From positions 603,455,659 to 603,519,658 of the forward strand of contig CM061142.1 in NCBI GenBank assembly GCA_030789695.1: a stretch of 64,000 bases of DNA, read 5' to 3'. The DNA is from Scilla litardierei. Taxonomy: Eukaryota > Streptophyta > Magnoliopsida > Asparagales > Asparagaceae. A program made the translations under genes and the position numbers. How positions within the stretch are numbered: the stretch's first letter is position 1; each line of letters opens with the position of its first letter. Of the stretch, positions 20,703 through 33,200 are shown piece after piece. Below the pieces are notes generated by a model. It searched no databases and had not been told where the DNA came from. It saw nothing but the letters and a program-made list of their open reading frames with translations.

Positions 20703-21952
20703 AGATATCCTAATCTATTTCAGCTCAATCACTGTTTACAATTAGTCGGTCCAAGAAGGTTCACCAACTGACTAGTTGTCAAACTAGTCGGTTAGGAATC
20801 CTTCTTCGACCGACTAGTTATGTCTTTCATTTCACAGCCTGAGCTACTGTTTATCGTTAGTCGGTCAAAGAACAATCATCGACCGACTAGTTGAGAAACT
20901 AATCGGTTGAGATTTGTTCTTAGACCGACTAGTTCTCCTTGTTGACAGCCTATTTGATTTCATCTCTTAGTCGGTCAAAGAACACTCACCGACCGACTAG
21001 TTGTGAAACTAGTCGGTTGGCAAGTCTTCTTAGACCGACTAGTTCTATATTCCCTGAACTATCTTTATTGGCTGTGAAGCTGTTAGTTGGGCCATGTTGA
21101 ATCACCGACCGACTAGTTATGAATCTAGTCGGTCAGTGATCCTTCTTTGACCGATTAGACTGCTTCAGAATAGAGCTGCTGGGGCATTTATTGCACGAAT
21201 TTTGGCTCTCTCTTTCTTCTATCCTATATATACTTGAAGGGGGTTCTTTCCTAGTATTTAAGGCTGATATTTATTGAAGTTTAGAGATCAAGAGAGAGCA
21301 TTTAATTCTCATTCAAAGCTCACTCATTTCCTACAAGAATCTCTCCCTCACTCTTATTCCTAAAGAGAGATTCATTGATTGTGAGCCTTTCAAGCCAAGA
21401 GCTTGATTCAAGGTCACCATCTCCTCCCTAGGCTTCCATTGCAGGTCAATTTCTTGGAACTAGGGTTTGGTGCCTTTCTTCTCCTCCAAAATCCTCCTTG
21501 CCCTAATATAGTAAGTTTTACTCAAGGCATAGGATTTTGTTGGTAAGCATTTCATATTTCATTTACTTTGAATATTGCAAGTTTTACTCACGGTTGTGAG
21601 AGTTGTGTGTGATCCCGATTTGTGGGAGTCATATTTTCATTTGTGTATGATTTGATCTTGTGGAGGTTTTCTACAAGAATTTCATAGTGCAAATTTGAGT
21701 TAGAGGTTTCTAACTCAAGTAGCCGGAGGGGATCCGGGTGTTTAGGACGTATGATCACCGGGAACAAGTCGGGGAGACTTAGGTGGATCCGTACCCGTTA
21801 TATCGTGTGTTTGCGATTGTATTTTAGTGTTGTCACATTTTCATTTCCGCATTGTTGGTTGATTTTGCAAGATAATTAGGAATTATCTTCTTAATTATTT
21901 TAAAGTACTATTCACCCCCTAGTACTTGTGCAGTAGCTATCAGGGCATTACA
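20703..21952 (+). mobile_element. E2 3' LTR, right part
   Basis: The LTR resumes after the AGATA duplication. It holds four units of the AGTCGGT hairpin block (about 20730-21160), a TATA box (TATATATA, 21225-21232) and a T-rich leader, and ends GGCATTACA at 21952, identical to 1-31. With E3 and one AGATA removed the whole LTR is about 1721 bp. Confidence 0.92.
20730..21160 (+). repeat. AGTCGGT hairpin-repeat block in E2 U3
   Basis: Four units of about 110-120 bp, each with alternating TTAGTCGGTC, CGACCGACTAG, AACTAGTCGG and GACCGACTAG cores and the spacer CTACTGTTTA also found in E3. A fifth unit was split by E3 (3912-3985). The block lies upstream of the E2 TATA box, as in E3. Confidence 0.9.
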
Positions 21953-22099
21953 TATATGACTCATTTAAGCCCACTCAACTTAATAAATGAGATCACTTAT
22001 ACATTGGGCTTTAATATGATAGTGTAGTACTATATAATTTTATTCGCACATTAGCCCAATGTTGGATTAAGATCCAACCATGATGGATAAGTTCCAACA
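21953..22099 (-). mobile_element. E1 3' LTR remnant (147 bp)
   Basis: Aligns with 37334-37480 of the right LTR. I count 8 differences in 147 bp, 7 of them transitions. E2 inserted into this LTR, so the rest lies left of the window. Confidence 0.88.
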
Positions 22100-24489
22100 A
22101 TCTCTCACTTGGGCTATATGCTAAACCTTATAATTATATTTCATTGTGCATACAACTGAATAAGATCTTAACTTACTGTCATTTCTTTAATGAGTCAAAA
22201 AACAATCCGGTCCATCAATTAGATTAGCAAGGGATCAAGGAGATCTTCACCGCAGCAATTGTAGCTCGACCCATCAGCGGTCACCGTGCTAATACAAAAG
22301 AATGACATGGATTATGAAGTGGATGTGTAGCATGGAAATTACATGTAATGTGATCTAACATGTCTATTTCCAACCGATCCTCCTTAACCTTAGTGAGATC
22401 ATAAACAAACCAAAATCGGAGTGAAGCCGAACTGAACCAAAACTTTATTTCTGATAAGAAAACACCTCAAGCTTAAGCTGGAGACTTAATTTTGTCTATC
22501 ATATGAGCACCCAAATGAACAAACTCCCACAAAACTGAGTGTTCTTAATGAAATGACATCCATATGAGTAGCGAGCTTATAAAACCTTTTGGATGACATT
22601 TCCTTACTATAACGGATCCGTAATTACATGGTTTGTTCCGATGTGCTCATTAGACAATTACACACTCCTATTATTACTCAACAATCTAGGAACTTGATCT
22701 CTGAATATCTAAACTTTGTCGAGTTCCTGTTGTTGCTGGAATATAAAACTGCAGACTTCATTATCACTAAATAAACTGTGTGGTGTTCCAACACCATCTC
22801 TAATTTGCAGCATAGTGACAAAAGATGCATATATATTTCATGATTTGGATGTCACATAATATGATATGAAATCTAAAGCCATGTCAGAAGAGACTATATA
22901 AAGGAGACCATTTAAATCTCTTCTAGTAGATGGCACCTAACATAGAATTTCATACATTTTTTGCATCCAATAAATGATCAGAGTCAGCATACCAAAATGA
23001 TCTCAAAAACCTTTTTGACTACTGATCCTTGAACATGTAACTCTTTTGTTCTCCATAAAAATCGTAAGACCTATTTGGCTGCTGTCAAATGGTCAACTCT
23101 TGAACTTAACAATCTGCCTAACACACCTGTAATATATGCAATAACCAAATGCATATAAAACTGAGCATACTTTAGACTCCCTATTGGTGAGATATAGGAA
23201 ATCCTCTGAAGTAAATTCTCGGGGCTATCAATGAGACTAAACTTGTCTCCCACAGAACTTAAGGTTCATTACCACATAGATATTATAGAAATTACATGCT
23301 CCCACAGAACTTAAGATATATATAACATCATTAAACATCATCTCAAAACCGAACGAGGTGATCACTTAATGAAATTTAATATATCATTAACGATATTGAA
23401 ATGCTCTACTAATGCCATTATAAACCTTACAGAGTCTTTCATAAAAACCGAACAGAAAGCCTCTTTACAATTAATGCATTCTTTTCTGTATAAAGTCTTT
23501 GAGTGATACGCTTTAAATCTTTTCTTAATACCCTTTTGAATTCCTTTTGATTATAAAAAACTATTTAAGATCAATAGGTTTCAAACCTTATGGCAATGAG
23601 AAAAGATTTTAAGTATCATTCAACGACTTTCTTAATTAATGCATTAATCCATTTTAGAGATGTAGAACTTTTATGACTTGATGTAAGCCGAACTTCCATC
23701 ATCCTAATGTCAACCATATGCTCTTGAGAATTACAATGTAATATTTCAACTCTTTAATGGATTTCCTGAAATGGAAATTAAATATTTGAGGTGCCAGAGT
23801 TTGTCCTTATGAACAATTTCCCGAATGGGAGGAATTGCAACATTATCTTGAATTACAATGTCAGGAATACCATCCTGAACAATGCCAACAACACCTGTGG
23901 GGATATAATCCTCTTCAAGAATAATGTCACTAACTAAATTTTCCCTTCAAACTTAGCATCCTCAAATAGGTGTGCATTTCCTAATCGTAAACTAACTTAA
24001 CAGTGGGATTATGTAAAATCATACGAAATAATATCAACTTTTAAAGTATTCAACAAAACTAGAAAATCATTAGCATTATGTCCTATTTATTTATTAGGCT
24101 TATAAAGCCTTACCTTAGTTGGACATCTCCAAACATGCAAGTGATTCATTTGTTGAAACATTAGTATTTATATAAGCTGCAATCAATAAATAACTGAATT
24201 CTAAATTGTTAATTCTTTCTTTATAACACATGTACTTAAACTGCAGGAATCCTAGAAATGAAGCAACATTTCCAAATAAATGAAGATTATAATGAACTTT
24301 TAAAGAACCAAAATAAACTAATTTTGAATCATGAGACAACCAAATTTTTCCATTCAGTTTTGAACAATAATAACCGAATTTGTTCAAAATAGAGATGGAA
24401 ATCCAAATTCCGTTAAAACGGTACATAATAGTCTCATAAAATTCAAATACAATCTTGCCTTTAAAAGAAATAATCTAAATTTAATTTGC
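22100..24489 (-). pseudogene. E1 decayed copia pol and 3' internal region
   Basis: Stop-ridden scraps of copia pol on the minus strand. At 23071-23253 a frame reads GDKFSLIDSPEN, then IGSLKYAQ and AYITGVLGRLLSS, recognisable as the end of copia RT/RNase H. At about 23440-23690 there are RT N-terminal fragments. At about 23800-23970 the reading DIILEEDYIPTG and neighbours resemble the variable integrase C-terminus. The left end (about 22100-22125, read on minus AAGTGAGAGAT) is polypurine-like. No protein is intact. Confidence 0.7.
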
Positions 24490-25345
24490 TTCTACTTGAA
24501 CCATCTTTCCATTGCCCATATCGATGTATCTTTCACCATCATTTGGCTCTTGGCATCTTAGGCAATCCCTTTTTAGCACGACAAGCGTGATAATTTGTGC
24601 AGTTCTTCTTTACATGCCCTTCAGCTCCACAAAAGAAACAACCATTACCTTCTGAACTTTGCAGTTCCCTTTATTGTTTCTTTTCAGAAGCTGTAACTGC
24701 AGCTTCAGTATCCTTCTTCCTTTTGTTGAAGGTGGAGGTCAGGTGAGGGCTTTCTGTCATTTCTTGCTCAAGCCTTTCATCTTTCTTTACACAGTATGAG
24801 ATGATCTCATCTAGAGACCAAGTCTCATCCTTCAGATTGTAGCTCATCTTAAACTGGTTAAACTGAGATGTAAGAGATATCAAAACAAAATGCACTAGCA
24901 GAGCCTCAGAGAGGTCTAGCTCACGTGCTTTCAACCTTGAAACAATATTAGACATCTTCAATATGTGTTCCCTGATGTTTCCTTTACCTTCATATTTCAT
25001 TGAAGTTAGGTTTGTCAAGAGTGTATTAATCTCACTCTTTTCATTCTTGACAAACCTCTTTTCAAGCTCAATAAGGAACCATTTAGCTATGGCAATTTTC
25101 TCTGAAATAGATCCCCTGAGATAATCTGGAATGACATTCTTTATAAGCATTAGGCACAGGCGATTTGATCTCTTCCACTCTTCCATCTCCCTCTGTTCAT
25201 CAGAGGTACTCTCATCAGTGAGTGGTGGGGGACTATGAGTCCTCAATGCCAGATCAAGATCCATGACTCCGAGGATTATCAAAAGATTTTACTTCCATGC
25301 CTTGAAGTTAGAACCATTAAGTACTGGAACATACTTGAGGTGGGC
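24490..25345 (-). pseudogene. gag: E1 copia gag (degenerate)
   Basis: A copia-type gag read on the minus strand. The longest open part (25282-24671) contains LTDESTSDEQ, AKWFLIELEKRFVKNEK, SMKYEGKGNIREHILKMS and KMSYNLKDETWSLDEIISYCV, all typical of the UBN2 family. Upstream the frame reads PVLNGSNFKAWK and meets a stop, so the true start is near or beyond 25345. Downstream, after a stop at 24671-24673, a CCHC knuckle is still readable in the same frame (CFFCGAEGHVKKNC, about 24598-24640). At least two nonsense changes make it a pseudogene. Confidence 0.85.
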
Positions 25346-27691
25346 AAAAAAATTTTCAGGAATAATAACCGAAAAAGAGAACAAGAAAACAATTGCAACA
25401 TGTTCATATGAGTATTAATCAAAACAACACCAAATTCAAATTAATGCTATTTTTCCATCTCAAGATATCCCCCACTAGCCCAATATTTATCTTTGGATAA
25501 TCTATTGACTAGTCATTGACATCTTGTTGTAGCAATCAGCCAATGACAATAATAACATGCCAAAAATAAAACTTCCTTTAGGCCGAATTAAATTTGCATG
25601 CATTGATCTCACTAATTATCACCATGTCTATTGCCACATGTGCGCATGAAATGATATAGAACGATAATCTTCCTTTGGGCCAATTTAGCATTCTTACGAA
25701 ATCATGGGCACATAAAATTCTTTTTATATTTATAAAATTAAATAATGCAAAACAACAGAGCCCACTTTGGCGAGATGATGATTGCACGAAGTCATTTCAA
25801 AAATATATACATTTGCAAAATTTGAATCTATGTTGCAATTTAATACATGAATTTATACTTTAAGTGGAGATATTCAAGTCCACTTTTATTCAAAATCAAA
25901 TTTAAGGCAACCAAAATTTTCATACAAAAGCATGTATTCAACTTGGTATATTTCGAGATTAAAACTAATCTTCACAAGAAAACCCACTTTGGTAAGTTGA
26001 TGATCCAATCAATCTATATTCGAAATATATAATTAATTGTGCCAAAAATTGAAATTTGAAACTAACCTGAATTTAACACAAAATGATTACACTAAGTGGA
26101 AATATATATAAGAACCTTTTATTCCACCTTTCAAACCATTATTTTGAGTTAAATAAAATCCATAACTTCAACACAGATTTTCTTCTTCAAAATGGGGTTT
26201 GTAAGTGTACTAATGTGTATATGAACATACATATAAAGTTATATATATAAATATACACCATATCCCATTATATATATAACTTTAAAATGTGTCAAATTTC
26301 CTTAAGGCCATTTACTTGATGGTTAGTGCACAAAATTCCTTAAGGCCTTTTAAACTTATCCTTGAGGAGAAATATATTTTAAAGCCTTTTATTTGCTCTC
26401 GAAGAAAACACTTGAATTTTGTGTTTTAATTTAAATCTAAATTAGGCAAATAGAATTTTCATACCAAGGTATGAAGTTAACTTGTTATATACCGAAATGT
26501 ATATATATTTACTTATGACCTGAATTTAGAATTTAACTTGTTTTACCACAAAATTTATCTTTGAGGAGAAATATACATAAAATCTTCTTATTTCCTCATT
26601 CAATCCAATTAAATTCAATATTAGGCAACTAATCATACAACGTATATCCACAACATAAAACCAAATGTGCCCAAAAAATTGAATTCAAATGCAACTGAAC
26701 TTAAATGTAAATATATATGAAGCCTTTTATTTACTCCGTCGATTCATTAAAATTTAATCAGGCAACTAATCATACAATATATGTATTTAACAGTTTACAT
26801 GCCGAAATAATAATAATTTAACTATAGAACAAATTTTGGTGGGGTCTTGTAAAAATTAAAATTATCTCGAAACGTATAAATAAAATAAGGAATGCCTAAA
26901 AGAATTAAAATGGAACGAATATAATTTAACACACAAATTTGGGCATAAAGGAAATATACATAAACACACAACCATTTATTTCCTTAATTAATGAATTTAA
27001 ATTCAAAAATTTTAGGCACCAAATTTACATACAAAATATGTCCGTAGCCTTTTATATATCGAAATAAAAGTAATCGTCATAATAGATCGCACTTTGGTGG
27101 GATTTTGATTTAATTACAATTATTTTGAAATATATATAATGTAGCATGCCTAAAAGTTGAATTTAAAATTAAAACTGAATTTTAACACAAATTTATACCT
27201 AATGGAAATATATAAATGACCTTTTTATTTCCTCCTTAACCTGTGTTAAAATATCCCAAAACATGTCCAAATTTGTGTCCAAATAGACTAAGCCCATAGT
27301 CAAGCCAAATAATCCAAAGGGCCCAAAACAGGGACAATGTTAATATCCCAGCCCCCTTTTAAAAATACATTTTTTAAAAAAAAACCCAGAAAATTGGTGA
27401 AGGCTGGCCCATGGGAGGACCAACCGACACACCTTAGCAACAAACGCTCGCGCGAGGGGATTAGGGTTAGGGTTTGCATGGGGGCGACGGCAGATGTGGC
27501 CGCCACCGCTGTTGGGACTGGCAGAGGTCCCCTCTCTGACGAGGGGGTGAAGCCCCCTCGTTTTGCCTCAGATCTGCATCGGGCGCCGGCAGTTGCTGGC
27601 GCCCGATCTTTCTGATTGGGGGGCGACAGAGCCCCCCTTTATCCCGCTCAGGGGGCGGCGGAATCCACCCCCTTTGCTCTCAGTCAGGGCA
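25346..27691 (-). repeat. E1 leader with diverged ~240-bp tandem repeats
   Basis: Non-coding, AT-rich to about 27240, then GC-rich. A degenerate unit recurs, recognised by GGAAATATATATAA, CCTTTTATTTCCTC and TTAGGCAACCAA. Copies are centred near 25865, 26095, 26365, 26566, 26705, 26955 and 27195. The GC-rich end (27340-27690) contains GGCGCCGGC-type inverted repeats and continues past E5 at 36536. Confidence 0.65.
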
Positions 27692-28737
27692 CCGGCTGTA
27701 GAGAAATGATGCCCTCGAGGCTATTTATCTCTGTGTGAATAGCACAAACGTCTTGTTCGAAATAACAGTCAGCTGTTTGGTAATAATTTATCTAAGTTAT
27801 TTTATAATGTAGTTAACATTAGACATTAACTTAGGTAAAGTCCTGAGACTTTATGCAAGGTCAAACAGGTATCGAGATGAGTATCTCGATCATGGAGAAA
27901 TGTTTGACCGTTTGTAGCATAAGTCTGAAAAGGTTCGTGGTCGTAGATGTTTCGAGACAAGGATATTGAAACATCGGATAGACCATTGTGTCTTAGTCTT
28001 CACCGTTAAGCGGTGGCGATGATCTCATGATCGTTCGACTTGGCGAAGTCGGAGACGAGACACATGTGCTCATTAGAGAATGAGTTCACTGAACGATCCA
28101 CAAGAGTTATCATATGGTTACATTGACCAATCTGTCAATGATAACTCTTAAGTGATGATAGGTTAGTTGATCTTTTGACTTGAGGTCTTTTTACGAACCT
28201 GTGCGTGAACAGTTTCATTTAGATCACTGACCTAACTTCGAGGCTAGGCCTGTTGAAATGTCTTTGATTGGGTGTCATTCGAAGCGTACGAGGAGAGTAG
28301 TGGCCAAGACAGGATTCGTCTCTCCCGGTCAATGGGAGTTAGTGTCGTAGAGTTAGTTCGGTCTTTAGTTAAATCTCTGCGCAGAGTATGTTGGAAGAAG
28401 TCCAACATTAGTTGACTAAAGATCGATAGAAACTAACCGGAGTCAAGTTATTAGGGTTGACAGTTTGACCGTACGCTAGACTTGATCTACACGACATAGT
28501 TAAGACGAAAAGACATAACTGCGGAATTCATCACGGAAACAGTCAGGTGGTCCTGACAATACTCATGTCAATGAGTCAACCACATAATGATGATTCCTGA
28601 AGCAGGGACGGCAACCACTGCTAGTGGTCACTGCCGTATAGGGCTTCGAGCCCAACCTGTTGTAAGGGTCAGGCTGTAGGGTCTCACACAGAGTGTGGCC
28701 TTTGTCTAGTAATAGGTAGAAATTAGTTAGGGAGAAT

Positions 28738-28830
28738 AATTTGCATTTGATGCAAAGGGATGGAATAATTGCATTTGATGCAATAGGATAATTTAAACCT
28801 AGATAGGGGACTAATTTGCATTTGATGCAA
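28738..28830 (+). repeat. Three TTGCATTTGATGCAA palindromes in E5 LTR
   Basis: Perfect inverted repeats TTGCAT/ATGCAA with a TTG centre, three times in 93 bp. The same cluster is in the 3' LTR (about 35034-35125), and one copy is in the related fragment near 52302. Confidence 0.9.
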
Positions 28831-29029
28831 AAGAGATTAAATGTGTTTTAAATTGTTTAAAACTATATTTAATAATATAAACGCAAGGAAAAGTTCACGG
28901 GTAAGACGGGAATGTCCCGGTCTAGACCCAGGTTCGAACGGCATCCAAATCGGACGCCAGATGATCAAGTTAGAGCCAAAACAGCCCATTAGATTAGACC
29001 AGGTCAGACCAGGCTGATCCAGGCCAGAC

Positions 29030-29250
29030 CAAGTCTGGCCTGGGCGCCTGGCCAGACCTGGCTGAGCCAGGAAGCCAGGCCCAGGGCCTGGGCACAGGCC
29101 CAGGCGCTGGGCGCCTGGGAGCCCAGGCGCCCTGGGCTGGGCGCCTTGGGCACGCGGCCCAGGCGCCCGCCAGGTGCCCGCCTGGCGCCTGGCGCCTGGC
29201 TGGCGCCTGGGCGCCTGGGGCGCCTGGGCGCCCGTGCCCAGGTCTGGCAG
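29030..29250 (+). repeat. GGCGCCTGG minisatellite in E5 5' LTR
   Basis: A short-period GC-rich array of CAGGCGCC/GGCGCCTGG units. The 3' LTR copy (about 35325-35550) has a rearranged unit order, while the flanking LTR sequence is nearly identical. Confidence 0.8.
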
Positions 29251-30227
29251 GCGCCCAGTCAGCCCCTTTTGGCTGGTGGGGCCCACAGGCTGGGCCCCAC
29301 CTCAGGGTGCAGAACCCTAGATCTAATGGCAGATTTTGACGGCCAGTTTTTGCGAAAAACTAGCCGTAGGCTGAACTTTGAGTGATCAATTGGAGGGTCA
29401 AACGACATCCGATTGACGAACGGTTTTTTCCTATGTGTTCACCGTTGAACACCCTTCGAATTGATAGGTTGTATCAATCATGAAGCTCAATGGTGAGTGA
29501 GTTAAAATTCACAGAAGTTTGCACTTTGTGAAGTGCAAACTAACTTGAGTTTAATTAACCCAATTAATAGTCCCACATCGGATTTTGAGAGAAGGGGAGC
29601 AGTCAGCCGCCTATATAAATAGGGGTCTGTTCTCCTCCTCAAAACCCGTCCCAAGCTCTAGATCTGAGCGACTCTCGTAAATGTTGGAGCACGCTCGGAT
29701 CTAAGCTTAAATCAACATTTCTTCTATCTCCCTAAATTTCTGCCTTACTCTTGAGGGCTCTAGCAAAGCCGCAAAGGAGTTCGGATTCGGATCCGAAATC
29801 TAGGCAGAGGTTTCACTCGCGTGAAACTTTCTTCGGCGCGTGGTTGGCTCAGCGGCACGAGGATTGCTCGCCTCGGGATGCGGAGCGGTTCGAGGAGCGG
29901 TTCGGGGAGCGGTTCGAGGAGCAGCTCGGCGTGGGACGTGGAGCGGCTCGGAAGACGGTGCGGAACATCTCGCCTGTCCCAGGGTTGAGATTCCGGGTAT
30001 GTGTTTATTAGCATTAGTTTAATTTAATCTCAGTAGGCTAGATCCTTCTTGGGATGGTCAGACCCATCCCAAGTCGACATAGATCTTGGATTAGGGTCTT
30101 GGACCTTAGGGTTAAATGTTAATTAGATTAACATGATTATTTTCCGCTGCTATTTCTGTCTATGTTCCGTCCGACTTAGGACGGGAATAGAATTTTTGTG
30201 CCCTAAGGGTCCCAGAAATCCCTACAG

Positions 30228-30239
30228 TGGTATCGGAGC
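30228..30239 (+). other. E5 primer-binding site
   Basis: TGGTATCGGAGC begins two bases after the LTR end. It is the initiator tRNA-Met type with one difference from E2. Confidence 0.85.
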
Positions 30240-33200
30240 GTGGTCTGTGTTTCGATCTACCCCGCGATTTCTTTAAACACGTGAAATGCTTTTAAATACT
30301 TTTAAAAATGTTTTTAAAGTTATGAGATAAATTTTAAAAATGTTTTTGATGTTTAAAAATCTATGTGATAAATTTTTGAATATAAAATTTTTTTAAATGA
30401 CGTTTTAAAATTTATGTGATAATTTTTAAAACTAATTTTAAATCTTTTAAAATTTATGTGATAAGTTTAAAGTGCCTAAAAATTTTATGATTGCATAACA
30501 AGTTTTTATGAGATAAAAATAAAATATTTTTAAAATCATATTTTAAATTTAAATGTTAAATTTATGTTCGCATGCTAAAATTGTTTATGTGATAGACATT
30601 GTTCTATATAACTTGTTAAATAGTTTTACACCTTTTATGCGATAAAATTAGTGTAAGCTTTATTTTAATGGCTAGTTCATCTTGTCCCTTATTTGCTAAC
30701 ACAAGACATCCCTTTAGGTTAGCCATTAAGAAATCATTAAAATTTATTAATTGAATTTTAATGACATGCTATGTTTTAATAAAACATTAACAACCCTTCA
30801 AGACCTAATTCCTGATTAGGGTAGTCCTTTTAATGGAATTTTAATTATAAATGTTATGAAATTAATTCTCATTAAAGGACTTCGCTTTTAGCGTTGTTAA
30901 TAATTTATTAAAATCCTAATAACGATTAGGATAGCACGTGAACCTTATAGTTGATAAGGACTTAATAAAAGTTATTAAACAAATCCTAAAATTTTGAATT
31001 TAAGGATTCAACTAGTTGATAGGATTAATTAGTTGTTAATAAAAGCTGTTTAGTCTATGGCACACGTATAAAAATGACAAGCTTCATTCAATGGACCATG
31101 ATCCAGTCAATGTGCTTGGCTAAGAGTTCTGGATCACCCTTTAAGGGATAGTGATCCTGGCTTAGTCAATTCCCTGGCTGAGTTCCGCTGGACCGCAATG
31201 CCGCGAATCATAATTGTATGACACCCTGGACTATATCTAAGTCAAATACGTTAATGATCTTTTTAAAGATTAGCCGTAGCCCTCCTTGTTTTAGGGGTTA
31301 GCAACTATAGGGCCCGTGTTACAGTTGTTGAGATACACTCAAGCTGTGACATGGCAACCCTGTAGAAACCAACTCCTTAAATACATAAGATGTAGTCTAA
31401 GTCCTGACCCAAACCGACGTGTCGTGAATACACCGAGCGGCGGGGCAAGTCAGGCTAGACACGAAAACAAGGGTCCGACTAGACTAGACATTGTGATTTG
31501 GATGAGCACACTCATGATCACAAATGGCTAGGGGCAAAAACCGATTAAGAGAGTCATATCTGATATGATCGATGAAGAGTCATCTTCCGATCGCAGAGTC
31601 AAGCAACTTGTTGAGCTACACTCAAGGTTGTTAGGATCAAGGTGATTGGACCTCTTACCCATTAATTTTAAATTCGATTAAATCGTTCGTTATTAAGCTT
31701 TGAAACGATCGTAAAAATAGTGGGAGGATATAGATAGATAAAAGCCATTCTACCTATATTTAATATTGAACATATGCTAATCTAGGGCAAGGCTATGTTT
31801 ACAGAAGGAATCAATATATAATATTTTAATGTAATTAGTTAACTAGTCAAATAGGTTGATTAATTGAATATAAAGTTAAATTCTAATTGATAGAATTAAA
31901 ACTATATTCTCGTTGACATTATTAAAAATGACCTTCTAAATAAACAGACTTGAGAAATATGATTTCATTAAGCTTTGGGTCCAACAAATAAATTCAAGCT
32001 ACATGACACTCGTCTCTATATGAGGCAGCTTGAACATATAGGATATTCGAAGTATGTTTCTCCCTACAACTTGTCGAGCTACCCTCAAGGTTGTATGGAC
32101 AAATAATTTTGATCCGCAAAGTTTGAGAATTCGATCAAACTGTTTGAGTCGAATACGAGTGCATAAGCGGTGCAAGTCTATGTATCCCAACCGGATCTTG
32201 AGACAAGCAACTTCTTGAGTTACACTCAAGATTGCAACTCTCAGGCGTTTGGATACATGAGATGCTTGCATAGCTATTTATTTATGTTGGGCGCTTTAAT
32301 ATCTAAATGTGATTTAGAAAAAGAAGAAGGCACTCCGGAAAGTCAATCGAGTTAAATAGTTTAATTTATCATTAGTAAAGGCTTAAGTAGGAGGAAACGA
32401 AAATGTGACATATTTTGATGTCACGATTTCGTAATTATTGTTATACAAAAGGTTAACACATTTTGACGAATGTCGTCACATTGCTTCTGAAGAAATGAGT
32501 AATATGTATAACGATAATATATATATTAAATGTTAATATATATAAATACACAAGACAGTAGCAAACTTATATGGTAAAATAGACTATGCCGTATCGAGAG
32601 ACTAAGCTTCACAAGTCACATAAAGAGGGGTCTGACCTCTCGTATTATGAAGTCTACGGACACTTGTGAGTCTTACCCTCTTAGATATAATGGCCGAAAC
32701 CCATCTGTAAGACAGTGGGAGAATGAGTTGTCGAACTCAGTCTGGTACATACTGATGTACCCGAGTCTATATTAACCAAAATAAGTTATTTGTATATTTT
32801 ATTAAGACACGTGTTCTTGATGAAACACAAGTCTGATAAAATAAAGAACGAAATGACTAAAGTATTTAAACTGATTCGATTAGATCGAATGGTCAAATAC
32901 TTAGCTACATAAAATCTTGCGTAATTAAAAGAAAATATGATTTTCTCTCAGGTCAAGTCTGTTAACACATCCGTGTGTTAAAATGTATGAATCACACTAA
33001 GTTAGACTTGGTGCGATCCATAGCCAGTGACTCTGAGCTAAGTCCTCCCTCTGGGTTAAGTCCCAAATAGTAATGCCTAGGTTTTGATAATGTTCTATGA
33101 GGATATTATTAATAAGATATTCATTAAATCAATCATTATGAAGTTGTATAATTACTCGAATTTCGTGAGACGAAGAGTCGAGTTAAACATCATAACTGAT

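Larger units (their letters stand above)
27697..30226 (+). mobile_element. E5 5' LTR
   Basis: Notable content: three palindromes with TTGCAT-TTG-ATGCAA cores (28740-28830), a GGCGCCTGG-type GC-rich minisatellite (about 29030-29250), a TATA-like CTATATAAATAGG near 29611, and GAGCGGTTCG repeats (29882-29930). The open frames across the GC-rich part are compositional, not genes. Confidence 0.92.

Noticed and set aside
29140..29385. Open frames across the GGCGCCTGG array in the E5 LTRs
   Set aside because: They are a consequence of a GC-rich short-period repeat lacking stops. The frames differ between the two LTRs.
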